64,000 nt of DNA from Acidovorax sp. A1169 (GTDB lineage: Bacteria; Pseudomonadota; Gammaproteobacteria; Burkholderiales; Burkholderiaceae_C), in contig NZ_JAUZDX010000017.1 of the NCBI RefSeq assembly GCF_030704685.1, positions 1 to 64,000 on the forward strand, read 5' to 3'. Below, one piece after another: positions 26,355 through 35,491 of this stretch. Under the pieces are notes generated by a model, which saw only the letters and a program-made list of their open reading frames with translations, did not search any database and was not told the DNA's origin. The position numbers and the translations under genes were made by a program. The stretch's first letter is position 1, and each line of letters begins with the position of its first letter.

Positions 26355-29300
26355 ATGGGACTGCTGGACAAGATCGTGGGGGCGGTGACAGGCCGCTCGG
26401 GCAATGGCGGCAATGGGCTGAGCACCTCGCAGAACAACCTGCTTCGCCAGGCCGTGGAGCCCCTGGACAAGGCGGCCCCTGGCCTGGCGGACAAGGCCCT
26501 GGCCTTCGTGACCGAAGGCACCCAGGAGTCTGTGCTGCTGGACTTGCAGGCACCCCACGCCCTCGAACCCGGCCAGTTGCTCGGCTCGCCCGGCCGGCTG
26601 CGCTGGGGCTTCAACCTGTGGAACGACAAGCCCCTGGAGGCTGCGGGCAAGAAGAGCCTGGCGGGCCGCTCGGGCTTCTACGCCAGCATGCCTGCGGACC
26701 CACCACCGCTGGCCCTGCTGGTGCGCCTGGGCAAGCTGCTGGCCGCGGCCGATGCCGGCAAGTCGCTGGAGCACCCTGGTGCGCCCGTGCCTGACTGGCT
26801 GCAGTACCTGGTCAACGATGCGGTGCATGCCAGCTTCAAGGATGGCAACAGCAACAAGCACGAGCCGGCCAAGGAGCGTGCGGCCTGGACGGTCGACCTC
26901 GTCGCCCGCTTGCTGGCCGAGGAAGGGCTGGACGAGGCGCTGGCGCTGCAGCTGGTGTTCGAGCGCAAGGGCCTGGACAGCTACTACCAGGACCGCCTGG
27001 ACCATCTGGTGAAGAACCCCGCCGTCGCCGATTTCATGCGCGCGCGCCCCGAGGCCGCACAGGCCCTGCTGCTGCAGCTCTCGGCATCCGGCCGCGTGCA
27101 GCTGGCATCGCGCATCGGGCCGGACAAGGAACTGCGCGCCGCCTTCGCCCCGCTGCTGGTGGCACTGGCCGCTGATGGCAGCAAGACCGTGCGCGCCGAG
27201 GCCGTGCCGCACATCGAGGGCATCGCCGAGGCCGAACGCCTGCGCCTGCTGGCCGCACTGCTGAACGACGGTGATACCAGCCAGCGCACCCAGGCGGCCG
27301 AGCTGCTCGCGCGCCTGCCCGCCGAATCCACGCGCGGCCTGCTCGAAGCCGCGCTGGCCAGCGAGGCCAGCAAGCCCGTGCAGCAGGCCATCCGCGCGGC
27401 GCTCAACCGCATCGATGCCGCCGGTGGCGCCCAGGAGCAGGACCTGCCCGAGCCCCCGCCCTGGACGCCGTTTGCCGACAGCCCGCTGGGCGAGGATGCG
27501 CTGGCCCTGCTGCTGGCCAACCGCACCGAGGTGATCGAACGTGCACGCCGCGCCGCCGAAGAAGAGGCCGAGGAAAACAAGACCCAGAAGCACAAGTACA
27601 ACTGGCGCCAGAAGAGCTATGCCAAACTGGCCAAGCTGACCGAGGACGACATGCGCCAGGCGCTGGCGCTGCTCAACGGCCAGCTCGACAAGAAGCAGAT
27701 GGAGAAGCTGCGCAACAGCGAGGTGGCGCAGGCCGTGACGCATGGCAACCGCCTGTTTACGCTGCCGTCCTTCGGGCCCTCGCACCTGATCCGCTGGCTG
27801 GGCGTGTCGCGCTACAACCGCAGCTTCTGGTTCGACGACGGCTTCCACAAGTGGCTGGGCGGCCAGCCGCAAGGCAGCGTGGACCTGCGCGCCCTGGCCG
27901 ACCTGCTGCAACGCTCTGGAACCCCGCTGATCGAAGTGGCCCGCACGGCCCTGTTCGACTACTGGAACACGCCCAGTGCCACCGACCTGCTGCCACCCGA
28001 GCGCGTGTGGCCCTTCTTCGCCGAGCACCCCGAGTTCATCGACCAGGCCCTGGGGCTGGCGGCGCAGCAGAACAATGGGGACCGGTATGCGAGCACGCTG
28101 GAGCTCGGGCCGGCCTTGCGCACGCTGGCCACCTTTCCGAGCATTCCCGCGCGCTGGCTGCCGCGCGTGATGGAGCTGGCCCTGGGCGAGGGCAAGACCC
28201 ACCGCCCCATGGCGCAGAAGGCCTTGTCCACGCTGCCGAGCATCGGCCGCCAGGTGGTGGAATCGCTCACCCACACCAAGAGCGAAGTGCGCATCGAGGC
28301 CGCGAACTGGCTGGCCGGGCTGAAATACGCCGACGCCGTGCCCGCCCTGACCAAGGCGCTCGAAAAGGAAAGCCGTGAGACGGTGCGCGCCGCCTTCCTG
28401 ACCGCACTGGAAGGCCTGGGCGATGACATCTCGCCCCGCCTGGCCCCCGCCATCCTGCTGGCCGAGGCGAAGAAGGGCCTCAAGGCCAAGCCCCCTGCGG
28501 GCCTGGCCTGGTTCGCGCTGGATGCGCTGCCGGCCGCACGCTGGGCCGACGGCACGGCCGTGGAGCCCGAAATCCTGCGCTGGTGGGTGGTGCTGGCCTG
28601 CAAGCTCAAGGAGCCCGGCGGCAACGCCCTGCTCACGCGCTACATGGGCCTGCTCGATGCCGCCAGCCGCCAGGCGCTGGGCAGCAGCGTGCTGCGCCAG
28701 TTCATCGCCCAGGACACGCGCCACCCGCCGCTGGAGGAAGGCATCGCCTACGCCCAGGCGCATGCGCCGCAGCGCTACCAGTCCTACCAGAAGGGCTACC
28801 AGAATGCCAAACCCGAGTACCGCCAGTACTACGAGGCCGACTACGCCAAGTCAGAGGACCAGGTGTTCGAGGAATGCAAGCGCGAGAAGATGGCCGAGTA
28901 CCTGGGCAGCGCCATCGGCGAGAAGGGCATCCTGGCGCTGGCGGCCTTTGCGCCGGGCCACGAGATCGTGACCCTGCTGCAGCAGTACATGCGCGACCAC
29001 TACCAGCGCCGCTCGCAGATCGAGGCCATGCTCGAAGGCGTGGCCCCGGGCAACGACCCGGTGGTGATCCAGCTGATGCTGGGCCTGTCGCGCCGCTACC
29101 GCACGGCCTCGGTGCAGACCAAGGCCCGCACCCTGGTACAGGAGATCGCCGACCGCAACGGCTGGACGCAGGACCAGTTGGCCGACCGCACCATCCCCAC
29201 GGCAGGGCTGGACGACACCGGCACCCTGGCGCTGCCCTATGGCGACCGCGTCTTCACCATGGTGCTTGACGCGGCGATGAAGCCCGAGCTGCGCAACCCC

Positions 29301-30167
29301 GAGGGCAAGGCCATCAAGACCCTGCCCGAGCCGCGCCAGAACGACGACCCGGCGCAGACCAAGGAGACCAAGGCGCTGCTCTCCACCAGCAAGAAGGAGC
29401 TCAAGCAGGTGATCGACCTGCAGACCGCCCGCCTGTTCGAGGCCATGTGCACCGGCCGCCAGTGGCCCGTGGCCGAGTGGCGCGAGTACCTGCACCGCCA
29501 CCCGGTGGCCGGCCGGCTGATCCAGCGGCTGGTGTGGCTGGAGGTGGATGCCGATGGCGCCGCGCTGCAGAGCTTTCGCCCCACGGAGGACGGCAGCCTG
29601 ATCAACACCGAGGACGACGAGGTGGACCTCGCCGAAGGCGCCCAAGTGCGCCTGGCCCACGCCTCGCTGGTGGACAAGGCCAGCGCCAGCGCGTGGACGA
29701 AGCACTTCAAGGACTACAAGACAACGCCCCTGTTCCCGCAAATGTCGCGCCAGTCGCCCACCCTGGCCTTCACCGACGACAAGGGCCTGGCCGTCACCGA
29801 GATCAATGACCGCCAGGGCTGGGTGAGCGACAGCTTCACCCTGCGCGGCGCCTTCACCAAGCTCGGCTACCAGCGCGCCCAGGCCGAGGACGGCGGCTTC
29901 TTCTACCAGTACACCAAGGACTTTTCGAGCGTGGGCGTGCGCGTGGCCATCGATTTCTCGGGCAACACGCTGCCCGAGGAGAACGTGGCCGCCGCCCTCA
30001 AGACGCTCAGCTTCGAGGACAGCAAGGCACGCAGCTGGGGCGACAACACCCTGCCCCTGACCAGCGTGCCGCCCGTGCTGCTGGCGGAGGCCTACTCCGA
30101 CTACCTGGCAGTCGCCCAAGCCTGCACCGGTTTCGATGCCGAATGGGAAAAGAAGATGCCTTGGTAG
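26355..30167 (+). CDS. DUF4132 protein with HEAT-like repeats, YehI/MolR-like
   Basis: A 1270-residue protein. The start at 26355 has AGGGGA five bases upstream; an ATG two codons earlier is too close to it. Residues about 200-370 and 600-720 contain HEAT-like helical pairs (VRAEAVPHIEG, VRIEAANWLAGL). A charged segment near 395-420 (EEEAEENKTQKHK) separates them. The last 300 residues carry the DUF4132 signature, including EWREYLHRHPVAGRLIQRLVW near 1041-1061 and GWVSDSF. E. coli YehI, once called MolR, has this architecture and lies beside the MoxR/VWA/SWIM genes. Biochemical activity is not established; a large scaffold or client-binding role is inferred. Confidence 0.87.
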   Translation: MGLLDKIVGAVTGRSGNGGNGLSTSQNNLLRQAVEPLDKAAPGLADKALAFVTEGTQESVLLDLQAPHALEPGQLLGSPGRLRWGFNLWNDKPLEAAGKKSLAGRSGFYASMPADPPPLALLVRLGKLLAAADAGKSLEHPGAPVPDWLQYLVNDAVHASFKDGNSNKHEPAKERAAWTVDLVARLLAEEGLDEALALQLVFERKGLDSYYQDRLDHLVKNPAVADFMRARPEAAQALLLQLSASGRVQLASRIGPDKELRAAFAPLLVALAADGSKTVRAEAVPHIEGIAEAERLRLLAALLNDGDTSQRTQAAELLARLPAESTRGLLEAALASEASKPVQQAIRAALNRIDAAGGAQEQDLPEPPPWTPFADSPLGEDALALLLANRTEVIERARRAAEEEAEENKTQKHKYNWRQKSYAKLAKLTEDDMRQALALLNGQLDKKQMEKLRNSEVAQAVTHGNRLFTLPSFGPSHLIRWLGVSRYNRSFWFDDGFHKWLGGQPQGSVDLRALADLLQRSGTPLIEVARTALFDYWNTPSATDLLPPERVWPFFAEHPEFIDQALGLAAQQNNGDRYASTLELGPALRTLATFPSIPARWLPRVMELALGEGKTHRPMAQKALSTLPSIGRQVVESLTHTKSEVRIEAANWLAGLKYADAVPALTKALEKESRETVRAAFLTALEGLGDDISPRLAPAILLAEAKKGLKAKPPAGLAWFALDALPAARWADGTAVEPEILRWWVVLACKLKEPGGNALLTRYMGLLDAASRQALGSSVLRQFIAQDTRHPPLEEGIAYAQAHAPQRYQSYQKGYQNAKPEYRQYYEADYAKSEDQVFEECKREKMAEYLGSAIGEKGILALAAFAPGHEIVTLLQQYMRDHYQRRSQIEAMLEGVAPGNDPVVIQLMLGLSRRYRTASVQTKARTLVQEIADRNGWTQDQLADRTIPTAGLDDTGTLALPYGDRVFTMVLDAAMKPELRNPEGKAIKTLPEPRQNDDPAQTKETKALLSTSKKELKQVIDLQTARLFEAMCTGRQWPVAEWREYLHRHPVAGRLIQRLVWLEVDADGAALQSFRPTEDGSLINTEDDEVDLAEGAQVRLAHASLVDKASASAWTKHFKDYKTTPLFPQMSRQSPTLAFTDDKGLAVTEINDRQGWVSDSFTLRGAFTKLGYQRAQAEDGGFFYQYTKDFSSVGVRVAIDFSGNTLPEENVAAALKTLSFEDSKARSWGDNTLPLTSVPPVLLAEAYSDYLAVAQACTGFDAEWEKKMPW

Positions 30168-30172
30168 GCTGC

Positions 30173-30199
30173 CTGCGGGCTCCTGAAGAGGGCCCGCAG
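30173..30199 (+). terminator. Stem-loop after the DUF4132 gene
   Basis: CTGCGGGC (30173-30180) pairs perfectly with GCCCGCAG (30192-30199) across an 11-base loop, starting 6 bp after the stop. There is no T-run, so termination would be Rho-dependent or weak. A transcript-end or stabilising hairpin is likely. Confidence 0.4.
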
Positions 30200-30335
30200 C
30201 AGGATTTCAAGCCGTAACTGTTTGAATCGCACGACGAAAACCGGAAGGAATTCACGTTTTTTTGGTGAGGTCTCTCGGATCTCACAATTTGCGACATCTT
30301 GCCGCGAAAACTGCCGCGATGATCCAGCCCTTGCA

Positions 30336-30362
30336 CCGCACAACAGCCCATGAGCTGTGCGG
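30336..30362 (+). other. Structured leader in the 233-bp gap before the membrane protein gene
   Basis: The gap 30168-30400 is visibly AT-richer than its surroundings. CCGCACA (30336-30342) and TGTGCGG (30356-30362) pair around a 13-base loop, ending 38 bases before the start at 30401. An alternative pairing uses ACAGC/GCTGT. The promoter of the downstream gene is probably in this gap, but no good -35/-10 pair is visible. Confidence 0.3.
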
Positions 30363-30400
30363 GATTTCATTGAATGTGAATGATTGAGGGAGGAATTTTC

Positions 30401-30964
30401 ATGCCGGGTTTTGTCCGAAAAATACTGATTTTCATCACGGGCTATGCATGGCTCATCCTGCTGGCGGGCCCGGGCCTGGCCGGCCTGGCCATCTGGAGCA
30501 ACTGGAAGGCCGATGGCGACCACGCCTACACGGCGCGCGAGCAGTTGCAGACGGTGGCCGGCACGGTCACCGGCGCCAGCGAGGTGACGGTCAAGCGCAA
30601 GCGCCGCTCCACCAAGCAGTACTACGAGATCACCCTCAAGCCCGAAGCGGGTGGCGAAGAGCGCAAGCTGCGCATCGCGCACAGCGAGCCCAAGGCGGTC
30701 GTGAGCGACATCATCGACGAGAAGGTCACCGCGCTGTACGACAGCAGCGACAGCGACATCGTCTACGAGGTGGTGATGGCCGGCAAGCCCGTGATCAGCT
30801 ATGAGGCCACGCGCACCCGCATGCAGGCCGAGGCCGCGTCCACGGCCCAGTCCTTCAGCGGGGCCGGCATCTGGGTGCTGGCCGTCGTGCTGACGCTGCT
30901 GGGCGCCGCCGGCGTGTGGTCCAACCGCAAGCTGCGCCGCGCCGACGAGCTGGCTGCCGCCTGA
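30401..30964 (+). CDS. Two-TM membrane protein, DUF3592-like
   Basis: A 187-residue inner-membrane protein. TM1 lies near residues 9-31 and TM2 near 153-172; about 120 residues of mainly beta-like soluble domain lie between, resembling DUF3592 proteins (TVTGASEVTVKRKR, KVTALYDSSDSDIVYE). The start at 30401 follows GGGAGGAAT, a strong ribosome-binding site; the upstream in-frame ATG at 30380 overlaps it. The gene sits between the DUF4132 gene and a BI-1 family gene, with strong hairpins on its 3' side. Its function is unknown. In DUF3592-type proteins the soluble domain faces the periplasm or cytoplasm depending on topology, which I cannot settle. Confidence 0.75.
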   Translation: MPGFVRKILIFITGYAWLILLAGPGLAGLAIWSNWKADGDHAYTAREQLQTVAGTVTGASEVTVKRKRRSTKQYYEITLKPEAGGEERKLRIAHSEPKAVVSDIIDEKVTALYDSSDSDIVYEVVMAGKPVISYEATRTRMQAEAASTAQSFSGAGIWVLAVVLTLLGAAGVWSNRKLRRADELAAA

Positions 30965-30984
30965 CCCCTACCCGAAGAGAGAGG

Positions 30985-31013
30985 CAGGAAGCGGCCCACA
31001 AGGCCGCTTCCTG
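30985..31013 (+). terminator. Perfect 12-bp hairpin between membrane protein and BI-1 genes
   Basis: CAGGAAGCGGCC (30985-30996) and GGCCGCTTCCTG (31002-31013) form a perfect 12-bp stem with a 5-base loop. It starts 20 bp after the upstream stop and ends 36 bp before the BI-1 start. No T-run follows, but the stability suggests termination or 3'-end protection. Confidence 0.55.
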
Positions 31014-31049
31014 TGTGAGAAGTAGCAACCACAACCGAGGAACACCCTT

Positions 31050-31763
31050 GTGAACACCAATGTACTGACCCCTGAGGACCCGTCCGGCTCCCCCATGGAG
31101 CGCCGCGAGTTCATCGTCTCCACCTACAAGCACCTGGGCGCGGCCATCCTGGCATTCGTCGTGCTGTCGGCCGTGCTGATGATGAGCGGCTTTTCCACCA
31201 CCACGGCCAAGATGCTGATGGCCAGCGGCAACAAGTTCATCTGGCTGGGCGTGATGGGCGCCTTCATGCTCGTGGGCTGGCTGGCTTCCTACCTGGCCGA
31301 CAACGCCGAGAAGCCCCAGACCCAGCTCATGGGTCTAGCGATCTACGTGCTGGCCGAGGGCCTGATCTTCGCGCCCTTGTTCGGCATCGCCCAGATCGTG
31401 GCGCCCGGCGCCATCGGCGCGGCAGGCTTCATCACGCTCTTGATGGTGGCGGCGCTGACCTGGACGGCCTTCACCAGCAAGTCGGACTTCTCGTTCCTGG
31501 GCGGCATCCTCAAGGTGGGTGGCCTGGTGGCGCTGGGCACCATCGTGGCCGGCGCGATCTTCGGCTTCAAGCTCGGTATCTGGTTCTCCGGCATCATGGT
31601 GCTGTTCGCTGGCGCCTGCGTGCTGTACGACACCTCGCGCATCATCCACGACTATCCCACCGACCGCCCTGCCGGTGCCGCGCTGCACCTGTTCGCGTCG
31701 ATCGCGCTGATGCTCTGGTATGTGCTGCGCATCCTGATCAGCCTGGCATCCAGCGACGATTGA
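31050..31763 (+). CDS. Bax inhibitor-1/YccA-family membrane protein
   Basis: A 237-residue integral membrane protein with seven hydrophobic segments and the family C-terminal pattern LYDTSRIIHDYPTDRPAGAALHLF. BI-1 proteins in bacteria (YccA/YetJ) interact with the FtsH protease or act as pH-sensitive calcium leak channels; the two Asp residues of the YetJ calcium pore lie in this C-terminal region. The start is GTG at 31050, with GAGG upstream. Lineage comparison places it with the short N-terminal form (MNTNVLTPEDPSGSPMERREF). It is flanked by hairpins on both sides and is probably its own transcription unit. Confidence 0.9.
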   Translation: MNTNVLTPEDPSGSPMERREFIVSTYKHLGAAILAFVVLSAVLMMSGFSTTTAKMLMASGNKFIWLGVMGAFMLVGWLASYLADNAEKPQTQLMGLAIYVLAEGLIFAPLFGIAQIVAPGAIGAAGFITLLMVAALTWTAFTSKSDFSFLGGILKVGGLVALGTIVAGAIFGFKLGIWFSGIMVLFAGACVLYDTSRIIHDYPTDRPAGAALHLFASIALMLWYVLRILISLASSDD

Positions 31764-31772
31764 GCTGAAGCC

Positions 31773-31792
31773 GGTGCCCTGCGAAGGGCACC
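31773..31792 (+). other. Short hairpin after the BI-1 gene
   Basis: GGTGCCCT (31773-31780) and AGGGCACC (31785-31792) form a perfect 8-bp stem with a GCGA tetraloop, ten bases after the BI-1 stop. It precedes the true terminator and may protect the mRNA 3' end. Confidence 0.5.
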
Positions 31793-31805
31793 CACCAGAA
31801 GCAGG

Positions 31806-31847
31806 AACACCGGGCCATGCCACCGCATGCACCCGGTGTTTGCTTTT
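31806..31847 (+). terminator. Rho-independent terminator of the BI-1 gene
   Basis: AACACCGGG (31806-31814) pairs with CCCGGTGTT (31832-31840), followed by TGCTTTT. The loop is 17 bases and contains a further short stem. It lies between the BI-1 gene and the convergent DUF2271 gene and acts on the plus strand; no T-run follows on the minus strand. Confidence 0.75.
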
Positions 31848-31865
31848 GTAGAGCCCGCAGCAGGC

Positions 31866-32402
31866 TCAGTCAGCCACGTCCACCGTGACCTGCCCCAGCT
31901 CCTTGCTGCCCTGCACGCGCGCCGTGTTGGCCGCGCGGCCCCACTCGAAGGGCACGCGCACCAGCTCGCGTTCGCCCTGCTCACGCACGGCCTCCACCAC
32001 TATCTGGTAGCGCCCCGGAGGCAGCTGGGCGAGCGGCCCCTTGCCGCCGGCGAAGTGCAGGACGTGCGTGCCCACAGGCCGCGTGGCCCCCGTGACGCCG
32101 TCCACGGGCAGCGGGAGCTGCTCGCCTCCCGTGCGCCACCATGAGCGCAGATTGCGCAGCCAGCCCTTGCCCAGGCCGTCCTTGAGGCGCATGTCGTACC
32201 AGACGGCCAGCGTGCCCACCACCGCCTTCTCGTCGGCCTTTTCCACCCAGGCCGCAAGGTAGGGCCGGTAGTAAGAGGCGGTCGGGATCTCGGGCAGCGT
32301 GATCTGCAGCGTCAGCGACGCCGCAGCCGCCGGCCCGGCAGCCAGGGCCAGCGCAACCGCCAGGCAACTGCGCTGGTATCCGCCCTTGACCTCAGTCGTC
32401 AT
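31866..32402 (-). CDS. Periplasmic DUF2271 protein
   Basis: A 178-residue exported protein with a signal peptide (cleavage near AAA, residues about 24-26). The DUF2271 core follows: LTLQITLPEI...YYRPYLAAWVE, then VGTLAVWYD and the WWRTGG segment. DUF2271 proteins are periplasmic, have an immunoglobulin-like fold, and often sit beside PepSY membrane proteins and TonB receptors in metal-uptake operons. Its start at 32402 lies inside the end of the EF-hand lipoprotein gene (11-bp overlap), so the two are translated together. It is the last gene of the TonB receptor operon. A role in periplasmic iron or heme handling is inferred. Confidence 0.82.
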   Translation of the reverse strand: MTTEVKGGYQRSCLAVALALAAGPAAAASLTLQITLPEIPTASYYRPYLAAWVEKADEKAVVGTLAVWYDMRLKDGLGKGWLRNLRSWWRTGGEQLPLPVDGVTGATRPVGTHVLHFAGGKGPLAQLPPGRYQIVVEAVREQGERELVRVPFEWGRAANTARVQGSKELGQVTVDVAD

Positions 32403-32910
32403 TGGCACGTGCCTGGGGTGGGCGCGGTGGATCCTCCTTGGAGACGGTGCCGTCGCCATTGGTATCCAGGTTCTTGAAGGTCTTGTCGGCAATGGCGGCG
32501 TCTTCGGCCGCCGTGAATTGGCCGTCGCGCGCGCGGTTGACGATGGCAAAGCGCACGTGCGCCTGCTTGATGCTGTTCTCGTAGGCCTTGTCGGGCTGCT
32601 TTCCGTCGTCGAAATACTGGCGCTTGAGCCGGCCTTCGAACTCGGCCACGTACTCGGCCTCGCTCAGCACACCGTCGCCATTGGTGTCGGCGGCACGAAA
32701 GCGCTGCAGGCGCACGGCGTCGAACTCGGCGCGCATAACCTGGCCGTCGCGGTTGGTGTCGTAGCTGCCCAGAAAGGCCTGCAGGCCGTGCCCACCGGCG
32801 GGCCGTGCGGCGGTGCCTGGAGCTGGCGTGGTGGCTGGCGCGCTGGCGCAGGCCGACAACAGTGCCGCAGCGGCGAGAGCGCTCAGCAGGGAAAGATTTC
32901 GGATGCTCAT
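32392..32910 (-). CDS. EF-hand lipoprotein
   Basis: A 172-residue lipoprotein with lipobox LSAC (Cys21), probably anchored in the outer membrane. Three canonical calcium loops are visible: DTNRDGQVMRAE (51-62), DTNGDGVLSEAE (75-86) and DTNGDGTVSKED (149-160). A fourth near 125-136 lacks acidic ligands at its start. It lies between the TonB-dependent receptor gene (51 bp) and the DUF2271 gene (overlapping). The combination suggests a surface or periplasmic module in which calcium binding supports receptor function; this is inference from gene order. Confidence 0.85.
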   Translation of the reverse strand: MSIRNLSLLSALAAAALLSACASAPATTPAPGTAARPAGGHGLQAFLGSYDTNRDGQVMRAEFDAVRLQRFRAADTNGDGVLSEAEYVAEFEGRLKRQYFDDGKQPDKAYENSIKQAHVRFAIVNRARDGQFTAAEDAAIADKTFKNLDTNGDGTVSKEDPPRPPQARANDD

Positions 32911-32961
32911 GGTCGTTGCCTTCTTTCTATCGGGTGGAGAGGAGAGTCGTCGTTGTCATCA

Positions 32962-35388
32962 TCAGAAGTCCACGTTCATGCTCAGCGCATAGGTGCGCCC
33001 GGGTGCCGTGGACAACGCGATCTGGCGCCGGTCCTGGGCGGACTGCGGCTGCAGGTTGCGGGTGCTGCTGTAGGCCCAGTACTTCTTGTCGGCGATGTTG
33101 AAGATGCCGGCAGTCAGGCGCACGTTCTTGCTGACGCGGTAGTAGCCGGCCAGATCGAAGCGTGCGAAGCCCGGCACGCGAAACAGCTCGGTGGTGGAAT
33201 CCGTGAGCGTGACGCCGGGGTCGTTGCTGAAGGCCAGGCGGTTGGTCGAGACGGCCTGCTTGCCCTTCACGAAGGTGCCGGTGAAGTTCAGGCCCCAGGC
33301 CTTCTGCGGTGCATCGAAGCCCAGGCCGATGATGGCCTTGCCTGGCTGCACCGAGTCGAGGTCCACCTTCTTGTCGCCTGCGAGTTTGGATTTGGAGCTG
33401 CCCTGGCTGTAGCCGAAGGCCCAGGTGCTGTACAGGCCCTTCGCGGCCGGTGTCCAGGTGCCGTGGTCCAGCCGGGCGCTGAACTCGGCGCCCGAGATGG
33501 TGGCCTCGTCGCGGTTGTTGGCTTGGTAGAGGATGCTCAGGCTTTGCTGGATGTTCGTGAACATCTCGGGGTTGTTGGCCCGCGTGAAGCGCGTGTACGA
33601 GATGAAGTCCTTGTAGCGGGTGTGGAACACCGAGCCGTTGAACACCACGCCCTCGGCGGGCGAGCCCTTGAGGCCCAGGTCGAAGGCGTTGCTGGTTTCC
33701 TTGCCCAGGTCCTTGTTGCCGACCAGCGCATAGGTGCCGCCGCCGCCGTTCCAGTAGCCGAAGACCTCGCTGTTGGTGGGAGCGCGGCCACTGCGCTTGT
33801 ACTGGGCATAGGCCGTGAGCGCGGGCGCCACGTCGTAGAGCACGGCGAAGCTCGGGCTGGCGATGGTGGTGGCTGCGGTGCTGCCGTACATGCGTTCGAG
33901 CTCCGCCGCCGAGATGCGCTCGTTGGCGAAGCTGGCCACGTTCTCGATGCGGGGCTTGACGCGGTCCACGCGCAGGCCGGGCACCAGGGCCAGGCGCCTG
34001 CCGGCCACCTGGAACTCGATGGTGTCCTCCATGAACAGGCCGCTGCGCACCGTGGTGGTGTCCGGAAAGGGCTGGCGGGCCGCCTGCGGGTCGGTGGAGC
34101 TGAACGGGTGCGCGTTGTCCGCTGTGGAGTGGTTCACCCCGAACTTGAGCGCGTGGTTACCCACGCGCTTGTCGGCCACGCTGGAGAAGCCCACCTGCCG
34201 CGTGGTGTTGCGCGAGATGTCGCGTTCGTTCGCCCGCGTGGCCAGGGTCACCGTGTCGGTAACGTCGTTCATCTCCGTGTCCTGGAAATAAATGCGCGTG
34301 TTCAGCTGGTCCACCAGGCCCCCGCCGATGGGCGCCCAGGTGTGCGCGGCATGCAGGGTGCTGCGCTCGGTCTTGGCCAACTGGTGCGAGTTGCCGGTGA
34401 CGGCGGTGGCCGCCGTGTTCCAGGCCTCGAAGCGGGTGTCGCTCTCGCGGCGGTACAGGTCCGCGCCCAGCTCCAGCCTGTGCTCGGAGTTCACACGCAG
34501 GCTGCCCTTGAGCAGCAGGGCGTCCGAGTGCCAATCGTCCGGGTAGCTGGGCACGCCCAGGCTGTTGTTCTTCGTCTCCTTGCCATCGCGGCGCACGTAG
34601 CTCACCAGCGCTCTGAAATCGCCCGACAGGCCTGCGGCCGTCATGCCCTTGGTCCAGGCGCTGTTGGCACCGCTGTAGCCGAGCCTGGCACCCAGGTACA
34701 GGGGCTTGCTGGCGCTCACGTAGTCTTCGGGCGACTTGCTGCGAAAGCTCACCGCGCCGCCGATGCCGCCGGCCGTACGCTGCGAATTGGTGGTGCCTGA
34801 CTGGATCTCCACCGCTGAGTAGATGTCGGGGTCGATGAAGTCGCGGCCCATGCCGAAGGTTCCGTCCTGCGCGCGGTTGGTCAGCGGGGCCCGGCTCACG
34901 GCGTCGGGCATTTCGATGCCGTCCACGTCCAGGCCCACGCGGTTGCCTTCGATGCCGCGGATGTTGTAGCCCGTGGTGCCGCCACGGTCATAGCGGCTGG
35001 CACCGCGTGTGGAGCCGGTCACCGTACCGGGGGCTTCCACCAGGGGCTGGTAGCGGATCACGTCGGCGATGCCCGTAGCACCGGTCTTCTCGACCTCGTC
35101 CTGCGTGATCACGGTCTTGGCACCGGCCTCGCGGCGCAGGGCCTCGGCCCTGACCTTGACCTCGGGCAGCGATTCGTGGTCGCGCGCCTGGGCCACCAGG
35201 GTGCTGTCGGCAGGTGCCTGCGCCATGGCGGATGACATCGGCCACAGCAGGGCCTGGATGGCCAGTGCGATCAGGCTGGCGCGCCATGGCGAGGTGGCGA
35301 AGAAGGCAGCGGTGCAGGAGGAAGCGAGCGCATGGGCGTTATCGCCAGGCGCGTGCCTGGCAGGGGCCTTGCGGCCGGACTGGGTCAT
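32962..35388 (-). CDS. TonB-dependent receptor, hemoglobin/transferrin/lactoferrin family
   Basis: An 808-residue outer-membrane receptor. A long N-terminus (56 residues) ends in a signal-like segment cleaved near AMA. A TonB box (LPEVKV, about 74-79) follows, then the plug domain with GTTGYNIRGIEGNRVGLDVDGI. The 22-strand barrel fills the rest and ends in an aromatic strand (MNVDF). The plug motifs and size fit the heme/hemoglobin-type receptor family (HmuR-like). It is the first gene of an operon with an EF-hand lipoprotein and a DUF2271 protein. Its 5' region contains overlapping inverted repeats that could be a degenerate Fur site. The ligand is probably heme or a ferric compound. Confidence 0.88.
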   Translation of the reverse strand: MTQSGRKAPARHAPGDNAHALASSCTAAFFATSPWRASLIALAIQALLWPMSSAMAQAPADSTLVAQARDHESLPEVKVRAEALRREAGAKTVITQDEVEKTGATGIADVIRYQPLVEAPGTVTGSTRGASRYDRGGTTGYNIRGIEGNRVGLDVDGIEMPDAVSRAPLTNRAQDGTFGMGRDFIDPDIYSAVEIQSGTTNSQRTAGGIGGAVSFRSKSPEDYVSASKPLYLGARLGYSGANSAWTKGMTAAGLSGDFRALVSYVRRDGKETKNNSLGVPSYPDDWHSDALLLKGSLRVNSEHRLELGADLYRRESDTRFEAWNTAATAVTGNSHQLAKTERSTLHAAHTWAPIGGGLVDQLNTRIYFQDTEMNDVTDTVTLATRANERDISRNTTRQVGFSSVADKRVGNHALKFGVNHSTADNAHPFSSTDPQAARQPFPDTTTVRSGLFMEDTIEFQVAGRRLALVPGLRVDRVKPRIENVASFANERISAAELERMYGSTAATTIASPSFAVLYDVAPALTAYAQYKRSGRAPTNSEVFGYWNGGGGTYALVGNKDLGKETSNAFDLGLKGSPAEGVVFNGSVFHTRYKDFISYTRFTRANNPEMFTNIQQSLSILYQANNRDEATISGAEFSARLDHGTWTPAAKGLYSTWAFGYSQGSSKSKLAGDKKVDLDSVQPGKAIIGLGFDAPQKAWGLNFTGTFVKGKQAVSTNRLAFSNDPGVTLTDSTTELFRVPGFARFDLAGYYRVSKNVRLTAGIFNIADKKYWAYSSTRNLQPQSAQDRRQIALSTAPGRTYALSMNVDF

Positions 35389-35467
35389 GGGTTTCCTCGG
35401 GATTCAAGGGGTTGCTTGCTGGACCCCTTTGCACTCAAAGAAACATCTGGCTGTGAAGTACCCAATT

Positions 35468-35491
35468 GTATCAATGCGATTGATACGCATT
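35468..35491. promoter_or_regulatory. Overlapping inverted repeats upstream of the TonB receptor
   Basis: GTATCAAT (35468-35475) and ATTGATAC (35479-35486) are perfect 8-bp arms around GCG. AATGCG (35473-35478) and CGCATT (35486-35491) form a second repeat. The region lies 80-103 bp upstream of the receptor start in an AT-rich pocket. One register matches a 17-base Fur core at 11 positions, so Fur binding is possible but unproven. MoxR, on the other strand, starts 86 bp away. Confidence 0.45.

Noticed and set aside
30257..30285. T-run plus hairpin (GTGAGGTC/GATCTCAC) as a terminator
   Set aside because: The T-run is on the 5' side of the stem for plus-strand transcription and reads as A on the minus strand, so it cannot act as an intrinsic terminator.
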